Assembly (NCBI RefSeq): GCF_000828715.1
Contig: NZ_AP014583.1
Location: 418,501-482,500, forward strand
From: Winogradskyella sp. PG-2
GTDB taxonomy: Bacteria; Bacteroidota; Bacteroidia; Flavobacteriales; Flavobacteriaceae
DNA length: 64,000 nt
Direction: 5' to 3'
The stretch's first letter is position 1. Every line of letters starts with the position of its first letter. A program made the translations under genes and the position numbers. Shown here piece after piece: positions 53,009-62,318 of the stretch. Under the pieces are notes generated by a model. The model was not told the origin of the DNA and did no database searches. It worked only from the letters and a program-made list of their open reading frames with translations.

Positions 53009-53839
53009 ATGCATTTTTTACAAATTTCTTGGGATCCAATTAAATCTATTGACTTAGGTTTTTTCGAGCTTCATTTTTACAGTGTCATGTGGATAGTAGC
53101 CTTTATTCTAGGCTTCTACATCATAAAGCGTATCTGGAAAAAAGAAAATCAATCTGAAGAATCCTTAGATTCCTTGTTCATATATTCAGTGCTAGGTATT
53201 ATGCTAGGTGCTCGTCTGGGACATGTTATTTTTTATCAATCCGAACTTATTACCGAAGATTTCTTCAGTATTTTTCTCCCTTTTAAATTTAAAGGTGGAT
53301 TAGAATTTACAGGTTTTCAAGGTTTAGCAAGTCATGGTGCTGCCATTGCAATGATTATCTCTATGTATCTTTTTAATAAAAAGATATTAAAGAAAACAGT
53401 GCTCTGGATTTTGGATCGCGTGGTAGTCCCAGTTGCTTTAGGTGCAGTATTTGTTAGGATAGGAAACTTTATTAATTCTGAAATTATTGGTAAATTCACA
53501 GAGTCTGATTTTGGGGTAGTTTTTAAACAACTTGGAGAAACGGAACCAAGGCATCCTGCACAATTATATGAGGCCTTCTCATATATTTTTGTATTTCTAA
53601 TTTTGTTATATTTCTACTGGAAAACTAAAAAATCTGAGCAACAAGGCTTTTTATTTGGGTTGTTTTTAGTTCTTCTTTGGACAGTGCGATTCTTTGTTGA
53701 AAATGTAAAAGTTAGTCAAGGAGGGATTGAAAAATATTTTGGCGATTATTTATCTACTGGACAACTTCTTAGTATACCATTCATATTAATTGGTCTTTAT
53801 TTTATGTTTATATATAAACCTAAAACAAAAATAGTCTAA
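53009..53839 (+). CDS. lgt: Prolipoprotein diacylglyceryl transferase
   Basis: A 276-residue protein with seven membrane helices. It contains the Lgt signatures G-L-A-S-H-G-A (about 108-114), R-I-G-N-F-I-N-S-E-I-I-G (the family box, about 150-161), R-H-P-A-Q-L-Y-E-A and F-F-V-E. It adds diacylglycerol to the lipobox Cys of prelipoproteins, such as the several in this window. It is followed after 5 bases by a DUF192 lipoprotein gene. Confidence 0.95.
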   Translation: MHFLQISWDPIKSIDLGFFELHFYSVMWIVAFILGFYIIKRIWKKENQSEESLDSLFIYSVLGIMLGARLGHVIFYQSELITEDFFSIFLPFKFKGGLEFTGFQGLASHGAAIAMIISMYLFNKKILKKTVLWILDRVVVPVALGAVFVRIGNFINSEIIGKFTESDFGVVFKQLGETEPRHPAQLYEAFSYIFVFLILLYFYWKTKKSEQQGFLFGLFLVLLWTVRFFVENVKVSQGGIEKYFGDYLSTGQLLSIPFILIGLYFMFIYKPKTKIV

Positions 53840-53844
53840 CCATT

Positions 53845-54342
53845 TTGAAATTTTTTGGTACATATCTCTTGTTTTTCTTATGCCTCGTATTTATTGTTAG
53901 CTGTAAAGAAGATAAGCCAACAAAAGCTGAAGACAAAGTTGTTGTTACTTTTAAAAAAGAAGGTGCACTTAATATTCTAAAAGGGGACTCTGATTCTGTG
54001 GTAAAGACTATAGCAATAGAAATTGCCGATAATGATTATGAAACTCAAACGGGTTTAATGTATAGAACTAAACTTGAGACCAATCACGGAATGCTTTTTA
54101 TATTTCCAGATTTGCAACCAAGAAGTTTCTATATGAAAAACACTAAGATCCCTTTAGATATTATCTACATAGACGAAAATAAAACTATAGTAAGTTTTCA
54201 AAAAGATGCTAAGCCTTTTGATGAGACTTCGCTTCCATCTAATGCTCCTGCTAAATATGTTTTAGAAATTAATGGAGGACTTTCGGATGAGTGGCAACTT
54301 GAGATTGGAGATAGGGTTGATTTCATTTTAATCAATGAGTAA
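53845..54342 (+). CDS. DUF192-family lipoprotein
   Basis: A 165-residue protein from a TTG start. Lipobox I-V-S-C-K (Cys near 20), then the DUF192 domain: Q-T-G-L-M-Y-R-T-K-L, G-M-L-F-I-F, F-Y-M-K-N-T-K-I-P-L-D-I-I-Y-I-D and the C-terminal V-L-E-I-N-G-G. Function is unknown; it is a small beta domain exported to the periplasm in many bacteria. Its last 8 bases overlap the start of the broken hydrolase gene. Confidence 0.88.
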   Translation: MKFFGTYLLFFLCLVFIVSCKEDKPTKAEDKVVVTFKKEGALNILKGDSDSVVKTIAIEIADNDYETQTGLMYRTKLETNHGMLFIFPDLQPRSFYMKNTKIPLDIIYIDENKTIVSFQKDAKPFDETSLPSNAPAKYVLEINGGLSDEWQLEIGDRVDFILINE

Positions 54343-55198
54343 TCCTGAAAATTTATGCATTAAAACACCCGTAGGACATAATTTAAGTCTAACCCTTTTT
54401 AAGCCTAAAACTTCAATTCATAAAACTATCATTATTTCTTCCGCAACCGGATTTTTGTAGCATTACTATTATAACTTTGCTACTCATTTCTCCGAATTAG
54501 GATATACTGTTTATTGCTTTGACTATTTTGGAATTGGTAAATCAAGTAGAAGTATTACTCAACTCAAAAAAAATACAATTACTCTAAAAGCTTGGGGAGA
54601 AAATGATCAAGCCTAAGTTATAGATCATGCCAAATCTAAACATCCCAAACACCAAATAATAGTAATTACGCATAGTATTGGTGGACAAATTTTAGCTTTT
54701 AATAAATCTATCTGTCATGTAGACACTCTAATTACTATAGTTTCACAAAGTGGTTATTGGAAGTATTGGAAAGGTTACGAGCGTATTAGAATGTTTACAT
54801 TTTGGTATATATTAATTCCAACACTAACTCCATTATTTAGTTATTTCCCAGCTAAGAAAATTGGTCTGTTCGAAAATTTACCTAAACAAATGGCCTACCA
54901 ATGGGAACGTTGGGGAAAACATAAAGATTATATTTTAAGCGAATTCGATTTTGAAGACCTTCAATTCAAAAATTATGATAAGCATTTACTTTCATTAAGT
55001 TTTCCTAAAGATGAATATGCTTCTAAATCTTCAGTAGATTGGTTGGCAAAACAATTTATCAATGCAAATATTGAAAGACGTCATATAATTCCTGAAAAAT
55101 TAGGAATTGAAAACATTGGACCTTTTGGATTCTTTAGAAGTAAATTTAAGGATTCATTATGGGAAATGACAAACGAATGGATCGAATCAAATGGTTAA
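54335..55198 (+). pseudogene. Alpha/beta hydrolase gene with two in-frame stops
   Basis: One continuous frame from ATG 54335 to TGA-less end at 55198 is broken by TAG at 54458-54460 and TAA at 54614-54616. The reading still shows the fold: S-A-T-G-F-L (oxyanion loop), G-Y-T-V-Y-C-F-D-Y-F-G-I-G-K-S-S, and the nucleophile elbow I-T-H-S-I-G-G-Q with Ser. The 135-residue piece from 54791 is the C-terminal half. TAG probably came from CAG. With two stops, real decay is more likely than a sequencing slip, but both stops could be single substitutions in recent time. Confidence 0.85.
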
Positions 55199-55235
55199 AC
55201 ACCTATTAGTTAAATATTAAATTCTCTTAAAAAGA

Positions 55236-55265
55236 AAAATGCCTTTCTTTACAGAAAGGCATTTT
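55236..55265. terminator. Bidirectional terminator between the hydrolase remnant and secDF
   Basis: Arms AAAATGCCTTTCT and AGAAAGGCATTTT with loop TTAC, between convergent genes. Confidence 0.85.
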
Positions 55266-55305
55266 AGGTTCTGAAACAAATTCAGAACAAAATTATATCA
55301 GAAAC

Positions 55306-58300
55306 TTAAGCTTCGTCTTCTTCTTTTACTTTTTTCTTTAATGATTCTGCCGCATCACCTTTCTTAGCAGTATCGTACATTAATGGTGTTGCGATAAACA
55401 TCGAAGAATATGTACCAACTAAAACACCAACTATTAATGCAAATAATAAACCTCTTAATGAATCTGCACCAAAAGCGAACATTGCTAATAACACAACCAA
55501 TGTTGTTACAGAGGTATTTAATGTTCTACTCAATGTACTATTTAAAGACGCATTAATTGTTTTTCCGAATTCCCATGAGGTATGTTCATTTAAGAACTCT
55601 CTAATTCTATCAAATACAACAACCGTATCATTTAACGAGTAACCAATAACCGTTAAAATTGCCGCAATAAAGGCCTGGTCAATCTCCATACTAAATGGCA
55701 TAAACTTCCATGTTAATGAGAAGATTCCTAATACAATTAATACATCATGGAATACTGCAGCTACTGCACCTAACGAGAACTGCCATCTCTTAAATCTAAA
55801 TAAGATATACAAGAATACAACAACTAAAGATCCTAAGACTGCCCATAATGATGATGTCTTAATATCATCAGCTATAGTAGGACTTACTTTACTAGATGAC
55901 ATTTTACCAACTTTGGCATCACCTGACCCATCTAAGAATTCTTGATAAGTCATACCATCTGGAAGATACTTTTGTAAAGCTCCAAATAACTTAGACTGAA
56001 CTTCTTCATCTACTTCAGTAGAATTCTCATCAACTTTGTATTTTGTAGAAATCTTTAATTGATTATCACCACCTATAGTTTTAACCTCAGCACTATTAAA
56101 TACAGCATTAAGATCACTCTTCACTTCTTCAATACTCATAGGTTGTTCAAAACGTACTTGGTACGTTCTACCACCTACAAAATCAATTCCTTGATCTAGT
56201 TTGTTTGTAAATAAAGATCCTAAACTTGCTAATAATAATACTCCAGAAATCACATAAGCAATCTTACGTTTCTTTAAGAAATTAATATTTATGTTCTTAA
56301 ATAGACCTTTGGTCATTGCTGTAGAGAAATCTAATTTTCCGCCTCTATTTGCATACCAATCTAGTAATAATCTAGTGATGAATATCGCTGTGAATAATGA
56401 GGTTAAAATACCAATGATTAAAGTCGTAGCAAAACCTTTAATTGGCCCAGTACCAAATACAAATAATATTAAAGCAGTTAAACCTGTTGTAATATTCGCA
56501 TCTAAAATTGATGATAATGCATTTGAAAAACCATCTTTAATTGATTCTTTCTGCGATTTTCCTTTTGCCAGTTCTTCTCGAATACGTTCAAAGATAAGTA
56601 CGTTTGCATCGACCGAAATACCAATAGTTAATACAATACCTGCAATACCGGGTAAAGTTAATACGGCTCCTAAACTTGCCAATACACCAAATATTAATAA
56701 GATATTTAATAGTAAAGCAATATCTGCGAATATACCTGCTTTACCATAGTAAAAAACCATCCAAAGTAAAACAAAAGCTAAGGCGATAATGAATGATTTC
56801 ATACCACTATCAATCGCCTCTTGTCCTAAAGAAGGTCCAATTTCTTCTGCTTGAACAATCTCAGCAGAAGCAGGTAATTTACCAGCTCTTAATACGTTAG
56901 CTAAATCAACCGCTTCAGTTAACGAGAATGATCCTGAAATTTGTGATCTACCACCAGCAATTGCCCCAGAAGATACACTTGGAGCAGAATACACAATATT
57001 ATCTAAAACAATGGCAATGTACCCTTGTGTCTCGTATGCTTTCTTAGTCATTTCTTCCCAAGTCTTAGAACCTTTCGCATTCATTTGCATACTTACTGCT
57101 GGTCTACTTAGTTGATCGTAATCTTGTCTAGCATCAGTAATAACTGCACCACTTAATTCTGGTTGATCGTCTCTATTACTTTTAATAGCATACAATTGTG
57201 CAAATTCAGAATCCTTTTCTTGAATTCCCCATACAAACTTTGCATAACGCATCTCAGCAGGTAAAGTTGCTCTATTCTTAGAACTATTTAATTCCGCTAA
57301 CACTTTTTCCTTATCCTTAGCTAGAAAAGTTCCAATTATTGAACCTCCGTTACCATAACCTTGAATTCCTAATGGATTTACGTCTGCAACATTAGTGCTA
57401 TCTGATTCTATCTGACCTGTTAAATCATCAATCACATCTGCCGTAGTATCTTCCTCTGTTTGCGCTACATCTTCTGCTACTTCTTCTTCAGTTTCCTCAG
57501 CTTTGTTTGCTTCAACTAAAGCTTGGTTAACTTGGAAAAGGTAAGGTGTCATTTCCTGAGATTTGTATGTTTCCCAAAATTGTAACTGTGCTGTTTTTGT
57601 AATGATATCTACAACACGCTTTTTATCCTTAGCACCTGGTAATTCTATTAAAATACGACCAGAATTTCCTAAACGTTGAATGTTTGGTGACGAAACACCA
57701 AAACCATCAATACGATTTCTTAATACTTCAAATGCAGAAACTATTGATTCATCAATTTTAGTTTCAATGATACCTTTAACTTCATCATCTGACATATCAA
57801 ATTTAATGACATCACTCAAATCACGATTAGCGAAAATATCTGGAGATGCTAATTTCGTATCCCCTTTTATAGCATCGAAAGCTCTAAAGAAAGACTCTAA
57901 ATAAGATTCTTGTGCATCTGTCTGTAAGTCTTCAGCATCATCTAATGCTTTGTTAAAAACAGGGTCACTACTATTATTAGCTAACCCTTTTAAAATATCC
58001 TTTACAGAAATTTGTATGATGGCATTAATACCACCTTTAAGGTCTAAACCTAATTTCATGGCATTACTCTCAACCTCTGAATAAGTGTATTGAGATACAC
58101 CTAATAAATTATAAACTTCAATAGGTTCAAATTCATCACCTACTTTAATTTTAGACGTCTTTAATGAATCTATATAGTTAATTTCAGCCTGATTTCTCAA
58201 ATCCTGATAGCTATTTACAGTTTCATCATACTGTGCTACAGCTGCAGTTTTAGCAGCATCCTCTATTTGATTGGCTTTAAATGTAAATGATAATTGGTAG

Positions 58301-58356
58301 ATACTTACCAAGCCAAATAAAATAGCGAAAAGCTTAATTATTCCTTTGTTTTGCAT
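55306..58356 (-). CDS. secDF: SecDF fusion, protein-export motor
   Basis: A 1016-residue fusion of SecD (about 1-640) and SecF (about 650-1016), as in most Bacteroidota. SecD motifs G-L-D-L-K-G-G, the P1 region L-R-N-R-I-D-G-F-G-V-S-S-P and G-I-S-V-D-A-N-V-L-I-F-E-R; SecF has G-Y-S-L-N-D-T-V-V-V-F-D-R-I-R-E. Twelve membrane helices. It uses proton motive force to pull proteins through SecYEG. An acidic T/E/D-rich insert (about 275-325) lies in the periplasmic part. It is preceded by a strong promoter match. Confidence 0.95.
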   Translation of the reverse strand: MQNKGIIKLFAILFGLVSIYQLSFTFKANQIEDAAKTAAVAQYDETVNSYQDLRNQAEINYIDSLKTSKIKVGDEFEPIEVYNLLGVSQYTYSEVESNAMKLGLDLKGGINAIIQISVKDILKGLANNSSDPVFNKALDDAEDLQTDAQESYLESFFRAFDAIKGDTKLASPDIFANRDLSDVIKFDMSDDEVKGIIETKIDESIVSAFEVLRNRIDGFGVSSPNIQRLGNSGRILIELPGAKDKKRVVDIITKTAQLQFWETYKSQEMTPYLFQVNQALVEANKAEETEEEVAEDVAQTEEDTTADVIDDLTGQIESDSTNVADVNPLGIQGYGNGGSIIGTFLAKDKEKVLAELNSSKNRATLPAEMRYAKFVWGIQEKDSEFAQLYAIKSNRDDQPELSGAVITDARQDYDQLSRPAVSMQMNAKGSKTWEEMTKKAYETQGYIAIVLDNIVYSAPSVSSGAIAGGRSQISGSFSLTEAVDLANVLRAGKLPASAEIVQAEEIGPSLGQEAIDSGMKSFIIALAFVLLWMVFYYGKAGIFADIALLLNILLIFGVLASLGAVLTLPGIAGIVLTIGISVDANVLIFERIREELAKGKSQKESIKDGFSNALSSILDANITTGLTALILFVFGTGPIKGFATTLIIGILTSLFTAIFITRLLLDWYANRGGKLDFSTAMTKGLFKNININFLKKRKIAYVISGVLLLASLGSLFTNKLDQGIDFVGGRTYQVRFEQPMSIEEVKSDLNAVFNSAEVKTIGGDNQLKISTKYKVDENSTEVDEEVQSKLFGALQKYLPDGMTYQEFLDGSGDAKVGKMSSSKVSPTIADDIKTSSLWAVLGSLVVVFLYILFRFKRWQFSLGAVAAVFHDVLIVLGIFSLTWKFMPFSMEIDQAFIAAILTVIGYSLNDTVVVFDRIREFLNEHTSWEFGKTINASLNSTLSRTLNTSVTTLVVLLAMFAFGADSLRGLLFALIVGVLVGTYSSMFIATPLMYDTAKKGDAAESLKKKVKEEDEA

Positions 58357-58402
58357 TGTTATAGTTATTTAGTGTCGAATTTTAGATTAAAATTTATCCG
58401 CG

Positions 58403-58433
58403 CAAATATAGAGTTTACGCTCTAATCCGACAA
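58403..58433 (-). promoter_or_regulatory. Bacteroidetes-type promoter of secDF
   Basis: On the minus strand TATATTTG (58403-58410) fits TAnnTTTG, with TTG (58431-58433) 20 bases upstream. The leader to the ATG at 58356 is about 40 bases. Confidence 0.6.
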
Positions 58434-58509
58434 TTGTTTTTTTATGTTATAAATGTGTTTAGCTTTTTGATTGATTTATAAAAGCTATTGAAAATACTTG
58501 GGAATTATT

Positions 58510-59136
58510 TTAGATTCTAAATTCCCTTTTTGAAGGGCCTGCTCTAACTTCAGGAATGATATTAGATATATGATCAAATGCGAGAGCAATAGTAGTATAT
58601 CTTTTAATTTCGAACTCTACAGTTCTACTTATGTAGTTTGAATTAAGGATTCCGTTTGGAAGATGGTCTGTAGGATTATTAAAGCGATCTGTTTTTTGAT
58701 TCAACTCTGTGATTTGAATTCCGTCAAAATGCCAGTTTGTATCCGCATCTTTTTGAATTTCAGAAATGTTGAGCTTGTAATCATTTTCATTACTATTCTC
58801 TGGATAATCACTAGAACGATTTTCATCAGATTGATATGCAAGCTTTAAACTGCCTTCATTAGAAAGTATATTCTGAATTCGATTTACATCTGCATCGCTA
58901 TAATATGTGATTTTGAGTTTTCCATCTTCATGTTGCCCAATACTAATATGTAAGACACCAATACTTTGAAGTTTTTCTTTTACATCTTCAATAGTGGTAT
59001 TTGCGTCTTCAGAAGAAATATTTTCATTAGAAAACTGAATAACAATCTGTTGATTAGGTACTATTGTATTATCTAAATACGTTCCTAAAAACGTAAAAAG
59101 AAGAATAATAATTCCTAATTGCAATCTAATTTTCAT
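58510..59136 (-). CDS. Small membrane-anchored protein resembling the SecD periplasmic head
   Basis: A 208-residue protein: one N-terminal hydrophobic anchor (about 6-24), then alpha/beta structure in which V-K-E-K-L-Q-S-I-G-V and L-K-I-T-Y-Y-S-D-A-D-V-N-R-I-Q-N-I-L-S-N-E-G-S-L recall the SecD P1 head order (helix with R-x-x-x-x-G-V, strand, helix, L-x-F). The likeness is weak and judged by eye. Its place beside secDF on the same strand supports a link to export. A TATATTTG at 59141-59148 lies just before its ATG, giving a very short leader. Confidence 0.6.
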   Translation of the reverse strand: MKIRLQLGIIILLFTFLGTYLDNTIVPNQQIVIQFSNENISSEDANTTIEDVKEKLQSIGVLHISIGQHEDGKLKITYYSDADVNRIQNILSNEGSLKLAYQSDENRSSDYPENSNENDYKLNISEIQKDADTNWHFDGIQITELNQKTDRFNNPTDHLPNGILNSNYISRTVEFEIKRYTTIALAFDHISNIIPEVRAGPSKREFRI

Positions 59137-59196
59137 GCGCCAAATATAGAAAAATTATAGGTTTATCTATAGTATTTAGGCATGTATACTTTAAAA

Positions 59197-60327
59197 TTAA
59201 ATTTCTGGAATAACAGATTTTGGCACTTTAGGTTCTTTAGCTTTCTTAATTGGTTTTTTACCATAACCAATAAGCATATATGAATGATTAGGAAAAAGCT
59301 TATTAAAACCAATCGCAGTAAGCATACTCAAACTAATTAAAAGTAGAATAACAACTATATATAACATTAACGAATAATTTTCAAAACTTATATCGAGGTA
59401 GCTTTTTAAAATCATTAAAAATTTTAAAAAATATACATGCAAAAAGTAAATCGCAAAACTGGTATTAGCTAAACTATTGATAAATTTACTTTTTACATGT
59501 TCAAAACGATGTAGCCAAATCATAAAAAACAAGCAAAGAAATACCATCTTAAATATTAAAAGATCGACACCATTATAGACTAGAAAGTGAGTTTTATAAA
59601 GTCCAACATCGCCCAAATTTGTTTGCAAAAAGATGAAGAATATAACAACTAATAGCAAATAGACATCTTTGCCCTTTAATAATTCATAAATTTTATCTTT
59701 ATGAATTGCGCATATTATTCCCATTAAATATAATGGTGTAAAATAAATTAAAGATTGAAAGGCTTGAAAAAGAAAAGTACGTTCGTAAGGTCTTTGCACA
59801 AAAGACGCAACAATTAAAAGGAAACTAAATATGAATAGTTGCTGCTTTAATTTTAGCTTAATAAACTTCACATGTAATGGCGACAAAACTGCCATAATCA
59901 TTACGAAGGGAATATACCAATATGCCGTAATGTGAGCACCAGAAATCAAATACTTAAAGGTTGAAATAGAATTCCAAAACAACTTATTCAATTGATTAGA
60001 CTCTATTAAACCAGAATTATCCCAATAGAATGGCATAGTCATTAAACCCATAAATATTGGTAATATGGATAAAAATAAATAAGGTTTAAAAAAACGATTC
60101 ACCCTTGCTTTAAAAAAATTAGAATACTCGTATTTTTTGTATAAAACGAGATAAAACAAAAAGCCAGAAATAAACGAAAAATTTAGTGTAGAGCCACTAA
60201 TAGCATTAAAAAAAAATTTGCTGGTAAACGTATCCAATTTTACATCAGAAACAAATTGCGCATGCACGGCAATAATAAAAATAATTGCTAATGCTCTGTA
60301 ATGGTTAAGGGAATTTAAATACTTCAT
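59197..60327 (-). CDS. Acyltransferase 3 family membrane protein
   Basis: A 376-residue protein with about ten membrane helices. The N-terminal motif L-N-H-Y-R-A-L-A-I-I-F-I-I-A-V-H (5-21) carries the conserved catalytic His, and F-K-A-R-V-N-R-F-F-K-P-Y the conserved basic R-x-x-R-x-x-x-P. OafA/YrhL-type enzymes O-acylate surface sugars such as LPS or peptidoglycan. Substrate cannot be told here. The tail is basic and Pro/Lys-rich. No co-transcribed glycan genes are next to it. Confidence 0.88.
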   Translation of the reverse strand: MKYLNSLNHYRALAIIFIIAVHAQFVSDVKLDTFTSKFFFNAISGSTLNFSFISGFLFYLVLYKKYEYSNFFKARVNRFFKPYLFLSILPIFMGLMTMPFYWDNSGLIESNQLNKLFWNSISTFKYLISGAHITAYWYIPFVMIMAVLSPLHVKFIKLKLKQQLFIFSFLLIVASFVQRPYERTFLFQAFQSLIYFTPLYLMGIICAIHKDKIYELLKGKDVYLLLVVIFFIFLQTNLGDVGLYKTHFLVYNGVDLLIFKMVFLCLFFMIWLHRFEHVKSKFINSLANTSFAIYFLHVYFLKFLMILKSYLDISFENYSLMLYIVVILLLISLSMLTAIGFNKLFPNHSYMLIGYGKKPIKKAKEPKVPKSVIPEI

Positions 60328-60545
60328 GTTTGGGGCATTACAAGTATATATAGTTTAACTCATCTTAATAGGTTTAAATGAGTTGACAAATACTCAGAAT
60401 AATCCAAATGTATGTTTGAACCAAATATCAGTCAATAAAAATAGATTAAAGCACTAAAATTATCCATAAAAATTTCTTTTTGATAAAAATCATCGATGAA
60501 ATGACTATAAATGTACATAATCCTAGTGATACGTTATAAATCAAA

Positions 60546-60572
60546 AAGAGGTCTGAAAAATTCAGACCTCTT
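60546..60572 (-). terminator. Rho-independent terminator after mdh
   Basis: Arms AAGAGGTCTGAA and TTCAGACCTCTT with a 3-base loop; on the minus strand the stem ends in TTTTTGA. The AT-rich stretch 60328-60545 upstream of the acyltransferase gene holds no gene that I can support. Confidence 0.85.
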
Positions 60573-60598
60573 CTATTTTTTACGCTTATTATGATTTC

Positions 60599-61525
60599 TT
60601 ATAACTCTAACAATCCATTTGTTTTCTTAACACCTTCAGCACTTTCAGCCATATGTGCTTTTTCAGCAGCACTTAATGGAACATCAATAATTTTTTCAAT
60701 TCCGTTTCTACCTAAAATTACAGGTACACCAATACATAAGTCGTTTAATCCGTATTCACCTTCTAAAAAGGTAGAACATGGAAATATTTTCTTTTGATCG
60801 CAAGCAATGGCCTGAACCAAACCACTTACAGCTGCACCTGGCGCATACCAAGCAGAAGTTCCTAATAATTTTGTTAGAGTAGCTCCACCTACTTTGGTAT
60901 CTGCTGCAACTTGATTTAAACGATCTTCTGATAAAAACTCAGATACTTTAATACTATTTCTTGTTGCATGTGATGTTAAAGGCACCATACCTTTATCACT
61001 ATGTCCACCAATCACCATACCATCAACATCGCTAATTGGAGCTTCTAAAGCTTCAGCTAATCTATATTTAAAACGTGCAGAATCTAATGCTCCACCCATT
61101 CCAATAATTCTATTTTTTGGAAGATCTATTGTTTTATGAGCTAAATAAGTCATTGTATCCATAGGATTACTAACAACTATTAAAATCGTATTTGGTGAGT
61201 GTTCTACTAAACTTGCAGAAACTGATTTTACAATCCCAGCATTAATACCAATTAATTCTTCGCGTGTCATACCTGGTTTACGAGGAATACCAGAGGTAAT
61301 TACACAAATATCACTATTTGTAGTTTTAGAATAATCGCTTGTACTACCTGTAATCTTAGTATCAAAACCATTTAAAGATGCTGTCTGCATAAGATCCATT
61401 GCTTTTCCTTCTGCATAACCTTCCTTTATATCCAACAACACAACCTCAGAGGCAAAATCTTTTATGGCAATATATTCTGCACAACTTGCACCAACTGCTC
61501 CTGCACCAACTACTGTTACTTTCAT
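60599..61525 (-). CDS. mdh: Malate dehydrogenase
   Basis: A 308-residue enzyme of the LDH-like MDH type: dinucleotide fold V-V-G-A-G-A-V-G-A-S-C-A (4-15), D-I-K-E-G after the second strand (NAD preference from the acidic residue), T-S-G-I-P-R-K-P-G-M-T-R (about 77-88) with substrate Arg, V-S-N-P-M-D-T-M, and catalytic His in G-G-H-S-D-K-G-M. It oxidises malate to oxaloacetate in the TCA cycle. A TAATTTTG (minus strand, 61572-61579) lies about 47 bases upstream as a possible -7 element. Confidence 0.95.
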   Translation of the reverse strand: MKVTVVGAGAVGASCAEYIAIKDFASEVVLLDIKEGYAEGKAMDLMQTASLNGFDTKITGSTSDYSKTTNSDICVITSGIPRKPGMTREELIGINAGIVKSVSASLVEHSPNTILIVVSNPMDTMTYLAHKTIDLPKNRIIGMGGALDSARFKYRLAEALEAPISDVDGMVIGGHSDKGMVPLTSHATRNSIKVSEFLSEDRLNQVAADTKVGGATLTKLLGTSAWYAPGAAVSGLVQAIACDQKKIFPCSTFLEGEYGLNDLCIGVPVILGRNGIEKIIDVPLSAAEKAHMAESAEGVKKTNGLLEL

Positions 61526-61603
61526 TTTCTTTTAAATTTTTTAATGTGAAACTATACGTTTAAAACGATTGCAAAATTACGAATAAAAATGCTGTAAATG
61601 AAA

Positions 61604-61630
61604 AAAGCACAAGAGTAAATCTTGTGCTTT
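61604..61630 (-). terminator. Rho-independent terminator after the HmuY-like gene
   Basis: Arms AAAGCACAAGA and TCTTGTGCTTT around loop GTAAA; on the minus strand it ends in TTTTTTC. It lies 44 bases past the stop. Confidence 0.82.
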
Positions 61631-61673
61631 AATGCCATATTAAAACCTTTGAGAAAACTAGGTATTTTCATTA

Positions 61674-62300
61674 TTAAAATATAGTCTCTCCTTCATTTGG
61701 ATTGTAAACGTAGTCAAAAGTATAATATCTTCCATTTGCAGGATTAGATGGATCTTGATCCAAATAATAGCTAATGATTTCGACTTTAGCGTAACGTCCG
61801 TCTCTAGTTCGGAACACGAGAACTTTCCCAGGAATTTTTGTAATGAGATTAGTCATAAAGTTATAGTTATACCAACCATTATCACTTCCTGTTGTAATTG
61901 CAAAACCTTCTGTACCATCTTGAGCAAAAGTTAAGCCATCAACAGAGGTTACATTAGCTAATGTACCATCTACTATTACTGCACCAGCATTACCATTACG
62001 TTCTGGTTCATCTGCAGTGCCAGTTTGAGCACCACCATTTATTGCAATTGTTGTACCTCTAAAAGCAATATCCCAATCTGTAGCACTAGTTGTCTGCATT
62101 CCAGTAGAAAAATCAAATCTAGTGAATTCACCACCAATAGGCTGACCTTGGCCTCCAGTTTGTGGTGCGCTTAGGTTTTCTATGGTTACAGATTCCAGAT
62201 CGATACGAGATGGACCATTGTCATCATCAGAGCTGCAAGATGCAAACCCTATAAATAAAGCGAGTAATGTGAGTGTTTTAAAAGTGTTCATTGTTTTCAT
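61674..62300 (-). CDS. HmuY-family haem-binding lipoprotein
   Basis: A 208-residue protein with lipobox G-F-A-S-C-S-S-D-D-D (Cys near 22), an export signal for the cell surface in Bacteroidota. The mature part has the HmuY hallmarks: F-T-R-F-D-F-S-T-G, A-T-D-W-D-I-A-F-R-G-T-T-I-A-I-N-G-G, and near the end Y-Y-T-F-D-Y-V-Y-N-P. HmuY proteins capture haem and pass it to a TonB-dependent receptor, here encoded 18 bases upstream on the same strand. Confidence 0.9.
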   Translation of the reverse strand: MKTMNTFKTLTLLALFIGFASCSSDDDNGPSRIDLESVTIENLSAPQTGGQGQPIGGEFTRFDFSTGMQTTSATDWDIAFRGTTIAINGGAQTGTADEPERNGNAGAVIVDGTLANVTSVDGLTFAQDGTEGFAITTGSDNGWYNYNFMTNLITKIPGKVLVFRTRDGRYAKVEIISYYLDQDPSNPANGRYYTFDYVYNPNEGETIF

Positions 62301-62318
62301 TTGTATTAAATTATTGTG

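Noticed and set aside
61572..61579. Full promoter for mdh
   Set aside because: The -7 match TAATTTTG is good but no TTG lies 17-23 bases upstream, so only a possible -7 element is noted in the gene entry.
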